Program-made: the position numbers and the translations under genes | Shown: one piece after another, positions 1-8,878 of the stretch | Layout of the letters: each line of letters begins with the position of its first letter | Numbering within the stretch: position 1 is the stretch's first letter | Notes under the pieces: model-generated | The model's input: the letters and a program-made list of their open reading frames with translations, nothing else | Database searches by the model: none | What the model was told of the DNA's origin: nothing | Assembly: GCF_014695575.1 (NCBI RefSeq) | Contig: NZ_JACJOO010000006.1 | Coordinates: forward strand, 1 to 64,000 | Length of the DNA: 64,000 bases | From: Leptolyngbya sp. FACHB-8 | GTDB lineage: Bacteria; Cyanobacteriota; Cyanobacteriia; Elainellales; Elainellaceae | Direction: 5' to 3'

Positions 1-81
1 CTTTCCTTTATTGACTACTTCAACCAAACGATGGCAAAGCCCTTTCAATGGACATTCAAGGGTAAGTTACTGGCGTTCTAA
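1..81 (+). pseudogene. IS630-family transposase, C-terminal end (cut by window edge)
   Basis: The reading frame is open from base 1 and ends in TAA at 79-81. It translates to a tail containing IDYFNQTMAKPFQWTFKGK, which is the typical C-terminus of IS630/Tc1-mariner-like transposases of cyanobacteria. Only 26 residues are visible, so whether the gene is intact upstream cannot be judged. A hairpin element of family A begins about 30 bases downstream. Confidence 0.75.
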
Positions 82-109
82 ACCATAGGCTTATTTATGC
101 CGCCGAGTA

Positions 110-210
110 CTAGTAGGCTGCGGCCTAAGTTCGCAAACTATGTTTTTGTGTAGGGTGCTTCGCACCCTACACAAAAACATAGGTGATGGATTTCCACCTC
201 AGCGTACTAG
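110..210 (+). mobile_element. Family A hairpin element, copy 1 (MITE-like)
   Basis: A 93-bp element (114-206) lies between two exact CTAG tetramers (110-113 and 207-210). Its ends are imperfect inverted repeats, TAGGCTG on the left and CAGCGTA on the right. The centre is a hairpin with arms of about 21 bp (starting ctatgtttttgtg) around a ttc loop. Copies 2 and 3 lie at 11074-11172 and 44084-44182. Flanks are nearly identical between copies, while stem bases differ with compensation on both arms. The loop reads ttc here but gaa in the other two copies. The CTAG repeats fit the YTAR target preference of the IS5 group; CTAG is palindromic, so it could instead belong to the inverted repeat. Confidence 0.8.
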
Positions 211-322
211 GATGCTGTGCTGCCCGCTTGGCAGGTGACACAGCACTTTGGGTGGCAACAAAATAAGGTTTATTTGTACGCTTCGTACCCACAAAATAAT
301 TTGTAAAATAAACCCTGGCTGA
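211..322. repeat. Intergenic hairpins downstream of the response regulator
   Basis: Two inverted repeats are visible: TGCTGTG...CACAGCA at about 213-245, and ggtttatt...aataaacc at about 269-315, which encloses a smaller gtacgcttcgtac hairpin. They lie immediately after the minus-strand response regulator stop codon and probably end its transcript. No gene is seen here. Confidence 0.45.
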
Positions 323-700
323 TCAAAATTCCCAACTGAGAATTTCTGCAATCTGTTGGCAAATTTGAGCAGGATTGAAAGGTTTGGTGATAACGCCAGC
401 AACTTCCATCTCAGCAAACTTTACTTGGTCATCCGGCAAGATTTTAGCCGTTAACAGTATTACCGGAATTGGCTTAATGTGAGAGTTTTCTTGAAGCAAC
501 TCGAAAAAACGGAAGCCGTCCATTTCAGGCATTGAAACATCGAGTAAAATTGCATCTATCCTTTCAGTATTAGCTCGCTTTAGACCTTCGGACCCGGATG
601 CAGCAGTAATCGTCTCCCATCCGCCTAACTCACTCAGGCAAATTTGTACAACCTCTCGAATATCATCCTCGTCATCAATTATAAGAATTCGCTTAGTCAT
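323..700 (-). CDS. Single-domain response regulator (CheY-like)
   Basis: This 125-residue protein is one receiver domain with no output domain. The acidic pocket is DD at residues 9-10, the phosphoacceptor is Asp54 within AILLDVSMPEMDG, and the conserved lysine is Lys106 in ITKPFNP. It should receive a phosphoryl group from a histidine kinase and act by protein contact in the cytoplasm, as stand-alone receivers do. No kinase is adjacent; many orphan kinases lie elsewhere in the window. The ATG at 698-700 is preceded on the minus strand by an AGGAGAGGGAG-like ribosome site. The partner is unknown. Confidence 0.9.
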   Translation of the reverse strand: MTKRILIIDDEDDIREVVQICLSELGGWETITAASGSEGLKRANTERIDAILLDVSMPEMDGFRFFELLQENSHIKPIPVILLTAKILPDDQVKFAEMEVAGVITKPFNPAQICQQIAEILSWEF

Positions 701-806
701 GCTCCCTCTCCTGCGCCACCATTATCTTATAGCGCTGAGAGTACCAGATTTGGACTGCGGGATGATTTTGAATAGGCTAATCTAAACATCAACCTTACAA
801 CTGAAG

Positions 807-850
807 AGAGTGCTTTATTGACGCACAAGTCGATGCAAATAAAGCACTCT
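807..850. terminator. Hairpin downstream of the SPL-like gene
   Basis: The arms agagtgcttta and taaagcactct pair around a loop of about 22 bases. The hairpin lies between the minus-strand SPL-like gene, whose stop is at 930, and the response regulator start at 700. It is the most likely transcription end for the SPL-like gene, but the loop is long and no clear U-tract follows. Confidence 0.4.
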
Positions 851-929
851 GTTTAACAATTAGTCTTTGATTGTGTGCAAGACAAACATAATCAGGAAGT
901 TCAGAACCACTGACTTAGAAGTTGATACG

Positions 930-2024
930 TTAAGTCCAGTACAGGATGTGTGCTGTGGGGAAACGCCTTGCAATTTCTGTTTCGAAGAACGTTCGAAGCT
1001 CCTGCATGACGTCTTTCGTATAAACGTACTTCGTTCCCCCAAATTTATTGCGTTTTACATCCCGAGATGTTTCATCCAAATCTAATTTGCTATTGGGATA
1101 CCACGATTGGAGAACATCCTTTGAGCCTGGAGTAAAGCGATGTGAAATCAGTTCAAATGTCAGATCGCACTCGAAATCCAGGGCATCCTCAGCGGCCTGC
1201 AAAAGCTGGCTATATTCCTCACGCCAATTCTCAATAGGCATAATGGGTGCAATGACAAGACCCACAGGATAGCCTCCCCCCCCTACTTCTCGGGGGAGAG
1301 CCAAACGACGAATCGCCTCAAGCCGTTGAGTTACAGTTGACGTACCGCCCTCCAGCTGCCGGGAAACGGAATGGGCATTAATGCTAAACCGGCAACGAGT
1401 ATGCCCCTGGTGAGGAAGATCCAATAGGGGCGCAACGTTACTAAACTTTGTGACCCACCGCAATCGGGCTACCGATCGCTGTCCAAAGAAGCGAATACAT
1501 TCTGATAAACTACCCGTTAAATGTTCAAGACTCAACGGGTCAGTATAACAACTCACCTCGTAGGTTGTTAGAGGTGCTTGCTCATACGCGGGTAAATTAT
1601 CCAAAATATCAGGCAGATTAGCGTAGACTCGAATGACTGGTGGGCCTTGCAAGCTTCCTGCTAAATAACAGTATTGGCAGTGAGCCGGGCATCCCTGGGC
1701 CAGGTGAAACTGCCAGTCAGCTGATGGGGGAATGGGGGTCAGTTTGAACTGGCTGGGAGGTGCGACAACCACTGCCATAGTGCGCTTGGCAGTGCTGTAG
1801 GTTTCCCGCTCATTTTCACCTTTAATCCCAGTCAACCGATTCTGTTTCAGATATTCAATTGGCAAATTAAGGGCTTGCACCCGCTGCAAAATTTGCTGTC
1901 CCCAGGACTCATCCAAAGCCGCAGGGGTAAACAAAACTTGCTCTGGCATCCATAGCCGGGCTTGAGCTGTCGCTGGCGTATCAATAGGAAGGTTGGGTGC
2001 AGCCTTTACGTCGGGAGAAACCAT
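930..2024 (-). CDS. Spore photoproduct lyase-like radical SAM protein
   Basis: This 364-residue protein has the radical-SAM cluster motif C112-x3-C116-x2-C119 in GCPAHCQYCYL, then IRVYANLPDIL, and SCYTDPLSLEHL with Cys159. In spore photoproduct lyase (SplB) the equivalent cysteine donates the hydrogen atom during repair of thymine dimers. The C-terminus (KYVYTKDVMQEL...AHILYWT) also matches that family. The likely reaction is SAM-dependent reversal of a thymine photoproduct or a related DNA lesion. Cyanobacteria do not form spores, so the natural substrate is uncertain. The gene is monocistronic on the minus strand; the stop TAA is at 930-932. Confidence 0.85.
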   Translation of the reverse strand: MVSPDVKAAPNLPIDTPATAQARLWMPEQVLFTPAALDESWGQQILQRVQALNLPIEYLKQNRLTGIKGENERETYSTAKRTMAVVVAPPSQFKLTPIPPSADWQFHLAQGCPAHCQYCYLAGSLQGPPVIRVYANLPDILDNLPAYEQAPLTTYEVSCYTDPLSLEHLTGSLSECIRFFGQRSVARLRWVTKFSNVAPLLDLPHQGHTRCRFSINAHSVSRQLEGGTSTVTQRLEAIRRLALPREVGGGGYPVGLVIAPIMPIENWREEYSQLLQAAEDALDFECDLTFELISHRFTPGSKDVLQSWYPNSKLDLDETSRDVKRNKFGGTKYVYTKDVMQELRTFFETEIARRFPTAHILYWT

Positions 2025-2473
2025 AAGAATGAAGTGGCAGGGAGCAATGACAGGTCAAGATTAACCAGGCCAACCTGATTGAGTTGGCAAGCGTTGAATA
2101 AGCTGGTAAAAATGTTTGAGGGGCTGATGACCTAACGTTGATGAACTTCCCCTTAAAGCATGGAACACCTATGTGAGAATGAACTTTGCGTGCTGTAGTG
2201 AATGCAAAATTCAATTTGCGAACGTTCTCTTAGGGTTCCATCAGGAATTCGTGCGAGGAAGGTAGCAGTTAAGGAGAGAGGCTTGCTGACGCGCAAGTTT
2301 TGTCTAAGTGTCATGTTTAAAGGCTCTATCTCCTTGATTAGACGGAGCCTCGTGAGTGCTGTTAACCAGAGACTGGTCTCAAGAAAAAGAGACCTTTGAA
2401 ATACTGTATCTGTATTTCAAAGGTTATGCGAAAAGGTTAATTTTGCGGGTGCATAGCACCCGCAAAATGCATC
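2025..2473. other. Intergenic region with hairpins
   Basis: No convincing gene is present. It should contain the promoter of the SPL-like gene at its left end. A hairpin cctttgaaatac/gtatttcaaagg lies at about 2391-2423, and a strong one lies next to the DUF4383 gene. No repeat family member was recognised. Confidence 0.5.
2440..2468 (-). terminator. Terminator of the DUF4383 gene
   Basis: The arms ATTTTGCGGGTGC and GCACCCGCAAAAT form a perfect 13-bp stem around a 3-base loop. The hairpin ends 6 bases past the minus-strand stop codon of the DUF4383 gene, and an A-rich arm on the plus strand gives a U-tract in the minus-strand transcript. Confidence 0.7.
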
Positions 2474-2929
2474 TTAGAGATCTGTGGAAGGCTCGCGGGA
2501 GGAAATCTCCAGCAGGCCGGGAGACGCGAAGAAGCCAAAGTATGTTGCGAGCGCTGCCGTTACACCATGCAGCCATACATCATGCCCAAAGATGGGAATC
2601 AAGCCAAACGTTGTGTTGGCATAGGGGATCAGACCCAGGATAGCCAGTAGTCCGTAAAGAACGGCCAGACCACGAGCATAGCTGCGGGAGCTATCCAGTG
2701 CGATCGCCGAACCAATACCGGCGATACCAACCAACAAGTGCACAACGTTATGCAATCCATTGATGGGGAAGATTCCCAACAGGTAACCGTACCCTGCGTC
2801 AGCTCCGATCCGGGTCGCCACCTCAGGTACGATGTCGGATGGCGCGACAAAGCCAGGAAGGAATCCCATTAAGCCAGCACTCAGGAAAAAGATCCCAGTG
2901 ACCATTGCAAAAATTCGTCCTGCGTTCAT
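2474..2929 (-). CDS. DUF4383 family membrane protein
   Basis: This 151-residue protein has four hydrophobic segments, at about residues 7-28, 47-78, 85-104 and 115-137. The stretch GLHNVVHLLVGIAGI is characteristic of DUF4383 proteins, which are small integral membrane proteins of unknown function common in cyanobacteria and actinobacteria. The start ATG has a good ribosome site, AAGGAG, 6 bases upstream on the minus strand. It is a single gene with its own terminator. No function can be assigned. Confidence 0.8.
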   Translation of the reverse strand: MNAGRIFAMVTGIFFLSAGLMGFLPGFVAPSDIVPEVATRIGADAGYGYLLGIFPINGLHNVVHLLVGIAGIGSAIALDSSRSYARGLAVLYGLLAILGLIPYANTTFGLIPIFGHDVWLHGVTAALATYFGFFASPGLLEISSREPSTDL

Positions 2930-3463
2930 ATTAGCTCCTTACAAGATAATGATTAGTCCGTTTTACGTTTGGAGACCTGACTTAAAACTAGTTTCTTTAC
3001 GAGTAGGATGCGTCTTGCTAAGGAAACAAGCGATCGCTCTACCCTTGGGCTAGCATCGCTACGCAGCAGGATGAAATCCGGTGATTTTCCATGCCTTAAG
3101 CACAAAACTCCAAATGCTGTACCATGCGGCTACATCTCAGTTTTAGGATTGCGACGGGCTTTGCCGCCGTAATCCCAAAACTGGGTTTTCAATCTGAAGA
3201 CGTGAGACAAACCTGTGCCGCCCGCTCAGCGGACGGCACAGCATTTGGAGTTTTATGTTTAACGGACGTCCACCTACCTGGATTTTGTAGATGCAATATC
3301 AATGCTTTTAGGAATGGGACGCTACCATCATCGAATGTGGGTAGAATCCCATTCCCAAATTTGATTTAGCAACATCACCAAGTAGCACCCGGAAGACGGT
3401 TAAATTCTGTTGAAACCAACCTGACTTATTATGGTAGAGCCCTATGAAGACTTGCTTCAGGAT
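2930..3463. other. Intergenic region holding a nested inverted-repeat element
   Basis: No gene is supported in these 534 bases. The region holds the DUF4383 promoter, the inverted-repeat element at 3096-3262, and a further hairpin aggaatggga...tcccattccc at about 3310-3355. Together these lie downstream of the minus-strand repeat-protein gene that ends at 3464. Confidence 0.5.
3096..3262. repeat. 167-bp element with ~25-bp terminal inverted repeats and inner hairpins
   Basis: The left end starts TTAAGCACAAAACTCC and the inverted right end TTAAACATAAAACTCC; both continue CAAATGCTGT-like, so about 25 bases pair with two mismatches. Inside are two smaller hairpins: cagttttagg...aaaactg at about 3134-3183, and ctgtgccg...cggcacag at about 3213-3241. 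No second copy is seen in the window. It may be a solitary MITE or a structured transcript end. Confidence 0.55.
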
Positions 3464-4297
3464 TTATTGTTGAGAGCCAGCATTTCCGCTGGAACCACTA
3501 TTGGTGCTAGTGCCGTTCGTCGTGGTTCCATTAGTGGTCGTACCGTTGGTGCTAGTGCCGTTGGTGGTGCCGTTTGTTGTGGTTCCATTAGTGGTCGTAC
3601 CGTTGGTACTGGTGCCGTTAGTGGTAACCCCGTTTGTCGTGGTTCCATTAGTGGTCGTACCGTTCGTAGTACCATTGGTGGTCGTACCGTTCGTAGTAAC
3701 CCCGTTTGTTGTGGTTCCATTGGTGGTCGTACCGTTTGTGGTAGTGCCACTTGTGGTACCGCCATTCGTAGTTCCGGTGTTATTTGGGGTAGTGTCGTCG
3801 AGCCGAGTATTTGAGGTGTCGATGTTGTTAGGCGGCGGCGATTGCGGTGTGGGAACGACAATATTCACATCTGGAATATTAGCATTTGGGCTTACTTGAG
3901 CCTGGGTCTGAACCTGGGGAACCGCTCGGTCCTGCTGTACAGGCACAACATTCTGGCTTTGGGTCTCAACTACTGCATCATTTTGGGCTTGTCGTGTCAT
4001 GAAATACATGATCCCGCCAACCAAACCCGCCAGTAAGGCAGTGAACAGACCCAAAACTAGACCACTAGCAATATAATTGTCAGCTTCGGTTCTTAATTGT
4101 CTCTCTTGCCGGTTTAACGCCCGTTGTCGCTCGATGACTTGCACGGGTTGTTGTTCTTGGGCTTGAACAGCACGACCACGGACATAGCCATCTCGATAAA
4201 TTACCTCTTCAGGAGTGACCTTTCGAGTGGGAACTGAACCTCGTGATGGTTCAGTTTGATTGTGTCTAGGGTTATATTCAGCCATAGTTTCTGACAA
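3464..4297 (-). CDS. Membrane-anchored protein with Asn-Gly-Thr repeat tail
   Basis: This 277-residue protein has a charged N-terminal region (1-75), one transmembrane segment at about 77-99 (GLVLGLFTALLAGLVGGIMYF), a Gln/Val-rich linker, and a C-terminal tail made of TTTNG/NGTT units from about residue 175 to 265. The tail is encoded by tandem 12-15-bp DNA repeats at 3490-3760, so its length could change by slippage. The tail probably lies outside the membrane. The ATG at 4295-4297 is used here; a second in-frame Met four codons on is possible. Function unknown; the family is not recognised beyond this architecture. Confidence 0.7.
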   Translation of the reverse strand: MSETMAEYNPRHNQTEPSRGSVPTRKVTPEEVIYRDGYVRGRAVQAQEQQPVQVIERQRALNRQERQLRTEADNYIASGLVLGLFTALLAGLVGGIMYFMTRQAQNDAVVETQSQNVVPVQQDRAVPQVQTQAQVSPNANIPDVNIVVPTPQSPPPNNIDTSNTRLDDTTPNNTGTTNGGTTSGTTTNGTTTNGTTTNGVTTNGTTTNGTTNGTTTNGTTTNGVTTNGTSTNGTTTNGTTTNGTTNGTSTNGTTTNGTTTNGTSTNSGSSGNAGSQQ

Positions 4298-4910
4298 GAT
4301 GGTATAAAACTCTATACCTTGATCATGTTAGAAACAAAAGTCCGGTGAGTTATCCACCTATGGGTTTGAATGTCTGTTTAATAGCGCTCCTTTAGGAAGA
4401 AAGCAAGTTTTTCTTCTTACAATTAAGAGCGGTTTAGACCATGCAATCTACAAAATGCATAGCGGCTCAACGGCCAATCGCAAAACATTAAGTCCCCTTT
4501 ACTTATACGAACACTCCGACAGTTTTTCTAATACTTGTAATTCTATTTATTCAAAGTGAATATAGGGGCACAAATATCAGAAAAGTACTGAAGCGAGTGT
4601 TGCATAACATCGGGTTGAGCAGTTCTGTGTGAGCTATATCACGGAGCTCATACTAATTTGGTATAAATCCTGTCATCTTAATGCAGACTTTTTTGTAAAG
4701 GTGTTGATTGTAGAACTTTTTATCGAACCGATATTTGCATAAAAATTAGCCAGGAGCAGGAGACGGAAAACTACCACTCTTTATAATTCTCTCTGAAGAA
4801 GGTATCATCTAGAGTGAAAATATTTCTCGTCGCTAACAGATAACCTGACTCTCAATTTGGGAACCTTAGAATCTGAAAGTGAGTGTCTCAACAATTAACC
4901 TTCAGATCTG
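4298..4910. other. Divergent intergenic promoter region
   Basis: This 613-base AT-rich stretch separates the divergent repeat-protein gene and MASE1 kinase gene, so it must carry both promoters. No convincing -35/-10 pair, hairpin or reading frame was found. A TTTGGTATAA string at about 4655-4664 recurs near 21521-21531, next to a hairpin, and may mark another element edge. Confidence 0.35.
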
Positions 4911-7418
4911 ATGATGGCTATGAATCCGCCAGCCTTTTTCCAGCATTCTCAAAAGACTTTGCTGATCCTATCCATCGCTCTGATCTATTACATCACAGCT
5001 AAATTTGGACAATCTCTTGCTATTCCACCTGGATTCATAACCCCTGTCTACCCCCCTTCAGGCATTGCCCTCGCAGCCATGTTGCTCCTGGGTTATCGCG
5101 TCTGGTGGGGAATTTGGGTGGCTGCCCTGATAGCAGCAACATGGCCGTTGTGGGCAAACACAGGGGTTTTATCAATGGCGATCGCCTCTGGGGTCGGCAT
5201 TGCCACGGGTTCCGTTCTACAGGCAGCCTGCGGCACATTTCTGATTAAGCGCTTTATTGGTCAGCAACACCTCTTTTCTAATACCCCTCGAGTTGCCAAA
5301 TTTACAGGTCTTGAATTGTTGAGTTGCACGGTAAGCCCAACTTTTGGGGCTACAACGATGTATCTGTGCGGCTTCATTGATGGGAAAAACTATATTATTA
5401 GCTGGCTCACATTCTGGTTAGGCGATGCCATTGGAGTGCTGGTGATTGCTCCCCTTCTGTTGCTCTGGATCGAGCCATGGGTCAACCAGTCCCCGAATGC
5501 CCTGATCGCTTTACCGACGTCAGAAACAATCCAGGCTTCTAGGCGATCGCCCCGCTTTTCCCTGGAAGTAGCCCTATGGACAATTGCACTGCTAGCGGTG
5601 GGTGCTGTGGCCTTTGGCTTTGGCTATCCGGTGGAATACTTGCTGATTCCGCTCCTTTTATGGGCTGCTTTTCGCTCAGAACAACGGATTACAGCGATCG
5701 CCATTATCCTGGTCTCCGCATTGGCGATCGCTGGTACCATTCGAGGCACCAGTTCTTTTAATCGCAGTACCCTTAACGAATCCTTGCTGCTGTTGCAAAC
5801 CTTTCTTGGCACCATTACCGTCACCACACTCATCCTCTCGGCTGTCATCATTGAGCGGGAACAGGCTAAAGCTCGGTTAGAACGGGTTAACGAGGAATTG
5901 GAGTCGAAGGTTGAGGAACGTACAGCGGCGTTGAAGCAATCGAAAGAAGCCGCAGAGGTCGCCAGCCGAGCCAAGAGCGAATTTCTGGCCAACATGAGCC
6001 ACGAGTTGCGCACTCCCCTTAACGGAATTCTCGGTTACGCACAAATCCTCAATCGCTCTCAAAGCTGGGGCGACAAAGAACGAAAAGGTATCGACATCAT
6101 TTATCAGTGCGGTTCTCACTTATTGACCTTGATTAATGACGTCTTAGATATTTCCAAAATTGAAGCTCAGCGGTTAGAGCTTGATCCTCACACCGTTCAC
6201 CTCCCCGCTCTCCTGCAGGGAATTGCTGAAATTATTGGTATTCGTGCTGAGCAAAAAGGCATTCACTTTATCTATCTCCCAGATGCCAATCTACCGGAAG
6301 GCATCAACGTCGATGAAAAACGGCTACGGCAGGTGCTGATTAATCTGTTAGGCAACGCTGTCAAATTTACCGATCGCGGTAAAGTCATCTTTAAGGTTGA
6401 GCGTCTGCCGGCTCAAGCCATGAGCATGCTGGCAGACAAAAAACCTTCAGCCATTCGCCTTCGCTTTGAAGTTGCCGACACGGGCATCGGCATGCCCCCC
6501 GAGGCGATGGAAAAAATCTTTCAGCCCTTTGAACAAGTGAGCAACCCCAAACGCAACTCCGAAGGTACAGGGTTGGGATTGGCCATCAGCCAAACCATTG
6601 CTCACCTGATGGATAGCCACATTGAGGTGCGAAGCGAAACTGGGGTTGGTAGCACTTTCTTCTTTGAAGTCGAGTTGCCCACTGTGAACGAGTGGGGGCC
6701 AACCTCGACAACGGACACCGGAGAACACTTGGTCGGCTACGAAGGCAAGCGACGCACGTTGCTGGTGATCGACGACAAATGGGAAAACCGCTCCGTCATT
6801 GTCAACCTACTCGAACCGTTAGGGTTCAACCTGATAGAGGCCGAAGACGGGCAGGATGGGTTAAACAAGGCCATGCAGATGCAACCGCATCTCATCATTA
6901 CTGATCTATTAATGCCCGTGATGGACGGCTATCAATTCCTCGCCCACATCCGACAATCGAAAACTCTCAAAGCCATACCTGTTATCGTCTCCTCAGCCTC
7001 TGTGTCCAGCATGGATCAACAGCAAAGTTTGGATGCCGGGGGTAATGATTTTCTTATTAAACCCGTTCAGGTCGACGAGTTATTCAAAATGCTGAGCACG
7101 TATTTGAATCTGACCTGGATTTATCAACCTAGCGCAACAAACCGCGAACCTGTATCGGTCCCACCCCTCAAGTCCCATAGCCAACCGATTTCATCTAATT
7201 CCTTTATACTCCCCTCGTCCCAAGAGCTGACGCAATTACTCCAATTGGCCCAGCAGGGGCGCTTAAGGAAATTGAGCGAGGTTGCTACAGCCCTACAGCA
7301 ACAAAATCCGCACTATGCTCCCTTGGTGCAGCATTTACTAGAGCTGAGCAAAGGATTTCAGGTGGCAAAGTTAGAAGCGTTCATTCAGCAACTCCTTGAT
7401 GAAATCACTGGTGCTTAA
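4911..7418 (+). CDS. MASE1 hybrid sensor histidine kinase/response regulator
   Basis: This 835-residue protein has a MASE1 membrane sensor (residues ~12-315, about eight transmembrane helices), a coiled coil (~318-355), HisKA with phospho-His364 in [12 protein letters not shown], HATPase (NAVKF ~483, DTGIGM ~523, GTGLGL ~552) and a receiver with Asp665 in [13 protein letters not shown]. The last ~100 residues are helical and could be an unrecognised Hpt-like tail. It autophosphorylates at the inner membrane in response to an unknown signal. The next gene begins 11 bases downstream, so the two are very likely cotranscribed. The start could also be the Met codons at 4914 or 4920. Confidence 0.9.
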   Translation: MMAMNPPAFFQHSQKTLLILSIALIYYITAKFGQSLAIPPGFITPVYPPSGIALAAMLLLGYRVWWGIWVAALIAATWPLWANTGVLSMAIASGVGIATGSVLQAACGTFLIKRFIGQQHLFSNTPRVAKFTGLELLSCTVSPTFGATTMYLCGFIDGKNYIISWLTFWLGDAIGVLVIAPLLLLWIEPWVNQSPNALIALPTSETIQASRRSPRFSLEVALWTIALLAVGAVAFGFGYPVEYLLIPLLLWAAFRSEQRITAIAIILVSALAIAGTIRGTSSFNRSTLNESLLLLQTFLGTITVTTLILSAVIIEREQAKARLERVNEELESKVEERTAALKQSKEAAEVASRAKSEFLANMSHELRTPLNGILGYAQILNRSQSWGDKERKGIDIIYQCGSHLLTLINDVLDISKIEAQRLELDPHTVHLPALLQGIAEIIGIRAEQKGIHFIYLPDANLPEGINVDEKRLRQVLINLLGNAVKFTDRGKVIFKVERLPAQAMSMLADKKPSAIRLRFEVADTGIGMPPEAMEKIFQPFEQVSNPKRNSEGTGLGLAISQTIAHLMDSHIEVRSETGVGSTFFFEVELPTVNEWGPTSTTDTGEHLVGYEGKRRTLLVIDDKWENRSVIVNLLEPLGFNLIEAEDGQDGLNKAMQMQPHLIITDLLMPVMDGYQFLAHIRQSKTLKAIPVIVSSASVSSMDQQQSLDAGGNDFLIKPVQVDELFKMLSTYLNLTWIYQPSATNREPVSVPPLKSHSQPISSNSFILPSSQELTQLLQLAQQGRLRKLSEVATALQQQNPHYAPLVQHLLELSKGFQVAKLEAFIQQLLDEITGA

Positions 7419-7429
7419 AGAGGTTGGTC

Positions 7430-8725
7430 ATGAAAGAGACTCAGTTGATTTTGGTGGTTGATGACACGCCAGCCAATCTAGAAGTAGTGGCCGAGGCTCT
7501 GGGCGATGCTGGGTTTGAGGTGGCGATCGCTACTGACGGAGAACGCGCCATCCGACAGGCCACCATCAGTCAGCCAGATTTAATTTTGCTGGATGTCATG
7601 ATGCCGGGTATTGATGGCTTTGAAACCTGTTGCCGACTGAAAACAGCCGCAGCGACCTGTGATATCCCAGTCATTTTTATGACTGCCCTGTCTGATCCAA
7701 CCGACAAGGTGAAAGGCTTTAATCTAGGGGCGGTGGATTACGTCACCAAACCCTTCCAGGAAGCAGAACTGATTGCCCGAGTCACGACTCACCTCAAGCT
7801 TCGCCATTTGCATCAAACCTTGGAACACCAGGTTGAACAACGCACCGCTCAACTGAAAGCAGCTCTAAGTCAGGTGCAACAATCTCAGGTGCAACTGGTG
7901 CAGTCGGAAAAGATGGCCGTATTGGGGCAATTAGTCGCAGGTGTAGCTCATGAAATTAATAACCCGGTTAATTTTATTCATGGCAATCTGAACCATGTAG
8001 AGGACTATGCGAATGACCTATTGTCATTTATACAGCTATATCAAAAGCACAGTGCTAACACGGCTCCCGAACTGCAAGAAGCCGCCGATGCCCTGGAGTT
8101 AGAGTTTATTCAAGCGGATTTACCGAAGACGATCACGTCCATGAAAATTGGAACGCATCGCATCTGTGAGATTGTGCGATCGCTCCGCAATTTTTCTCGG
8201 CTAGATGAGGCCGACTGTAAAGCTGTAGATATTCATGAAGGCATCAATAGTACGCTGCTGATTCTGCAACACCGACTGAAGGGAAGATCGGAATGCCCTG
8301 AAGTGCAAGTGATTCGAGACTACGGTGAGTTACCCCTGGTGGAATGCCATGCCGGATCGCTAAATCAGGTATTTATGAATATTCTGGTGAACGCGCTGGA
8401 TGCATTGGAAGAAGTAAGCATGAAGCGAACTTACCAGGAAAACCGAGTCAATCAGGGTCAGCTGACGATTCGAACTTCTACCTTGGGACGTCAGTGGGTG
8501 CAGATCGCGATCGCTGATAACGGTCCAGGAATTCCCCCTGACATTCAGCCCCGTATTTTTGACCCCTTCTTTACTACAAAACCTGTTGGCAAAGGTACAG
8601 GTATGGGAATGTCAATTAGCTATCAAATTATTACTGAAAAGCATCAGGGCAAGCTGGACTGCATTTCGGAACCAGGACAAGGCACTGAGTTTGTCATTCA
8701 AATTCCTATCCGCCAGCCATCGTAG
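7430..8725 (+). CDS. Receiver-histidine kinase fusion
   Basis: This 431-residue soluble protein begins with a receiver (Asp55 in LILLDVMMPGIDG, Lys107 in VTKPF), then a coiled coil (~120-160), a dimerisation domain with His174 in VAGVAHEINNPVNF, and an ATPase domain (DNGPGIPP, GTGMGMSIS). This REC-HK layout is common in cyanobacteria and suits the second step of a relay from the MASE1 kinase directly upstream. The ATG at 7430 is chosen over an in-frame TTG at 7424 because AAAGAGG ends six bases before it. The preceding gene stops 11 bases upstream. Confidence 0.9.
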   Translation: MKETQLILVVDDTPANLEVVAEALGDAGFEVAIATDGERAIRQATISQPDLILLDVMMPGIDGFETCCRLKTAAATCDIPVIFMTALSDPTDKVKGFNLGAVDYVTKPFQEAELIARVTTHLKLRHLHQTLEHQVEQRTAQLKAALSQVQQSQVQLVQSEKMAVLGQLVAGVAHEINNPVNFIHGNLNHVEDYANDLLSFIQLYQKHSANTAPELQEAADALELEFIQADLPKTITSMKIGTHRICEIVRSLRNFSRLDEADCKAVDIHEGINSTLLILQHRLKGRSECPEVQVIRDYGELPLVECHAGSLNQVFMNILVNALDALEEVSMKRTYQENRVNQGQLTIRTSTLGRQWVQIAIADNGPGIPPDIQPRIFDPFFTTKPVGKGTGMGMSISYQIITEKHQGKLDCISEPGQGTEFVIQIPIRQPS

Positions 8726-8824
8726 CTGAACGAGCCTGACTCTTGTATGTACATCGTGTGGCACTCGAAAATGCCCTTAGCTCGAACTCGGGTTGATTAC
8801 AGCGTTTTGCGCTTGAGTAGCCAC

Positions 8825-8873
8825 GGTTGTTTTTGTGAGAGCCGCGCTCCGCGCGGCTCTCACAAAAACAACC
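8825..8873. terminator. Perfect 23-bp hairpin between convergent genes
   Basis: The arms begin ggttgtttttgtgagagcc and pair perfectly over 23 bp around a tcc loop. The hairpin lies 100 bases after the plus-strand kinase stop and 5 bases after the minus-strand regulator stop (8879), so it can serve as a bidirectional terminator with a U-tract in either direction. It is one of many such perfect palindromes in the window. Confidence 0.7.
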
Positions 8874-8878
8874 AGATT

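Noticed and set aside
3501-3899. Plus-strand Val-rich frame opposite the repeat protein
   Set aside because: It is the antisense of the Asn-Gly-Thr tandem repeats; repeats keep all frames open, so openness is not evidence of coding.
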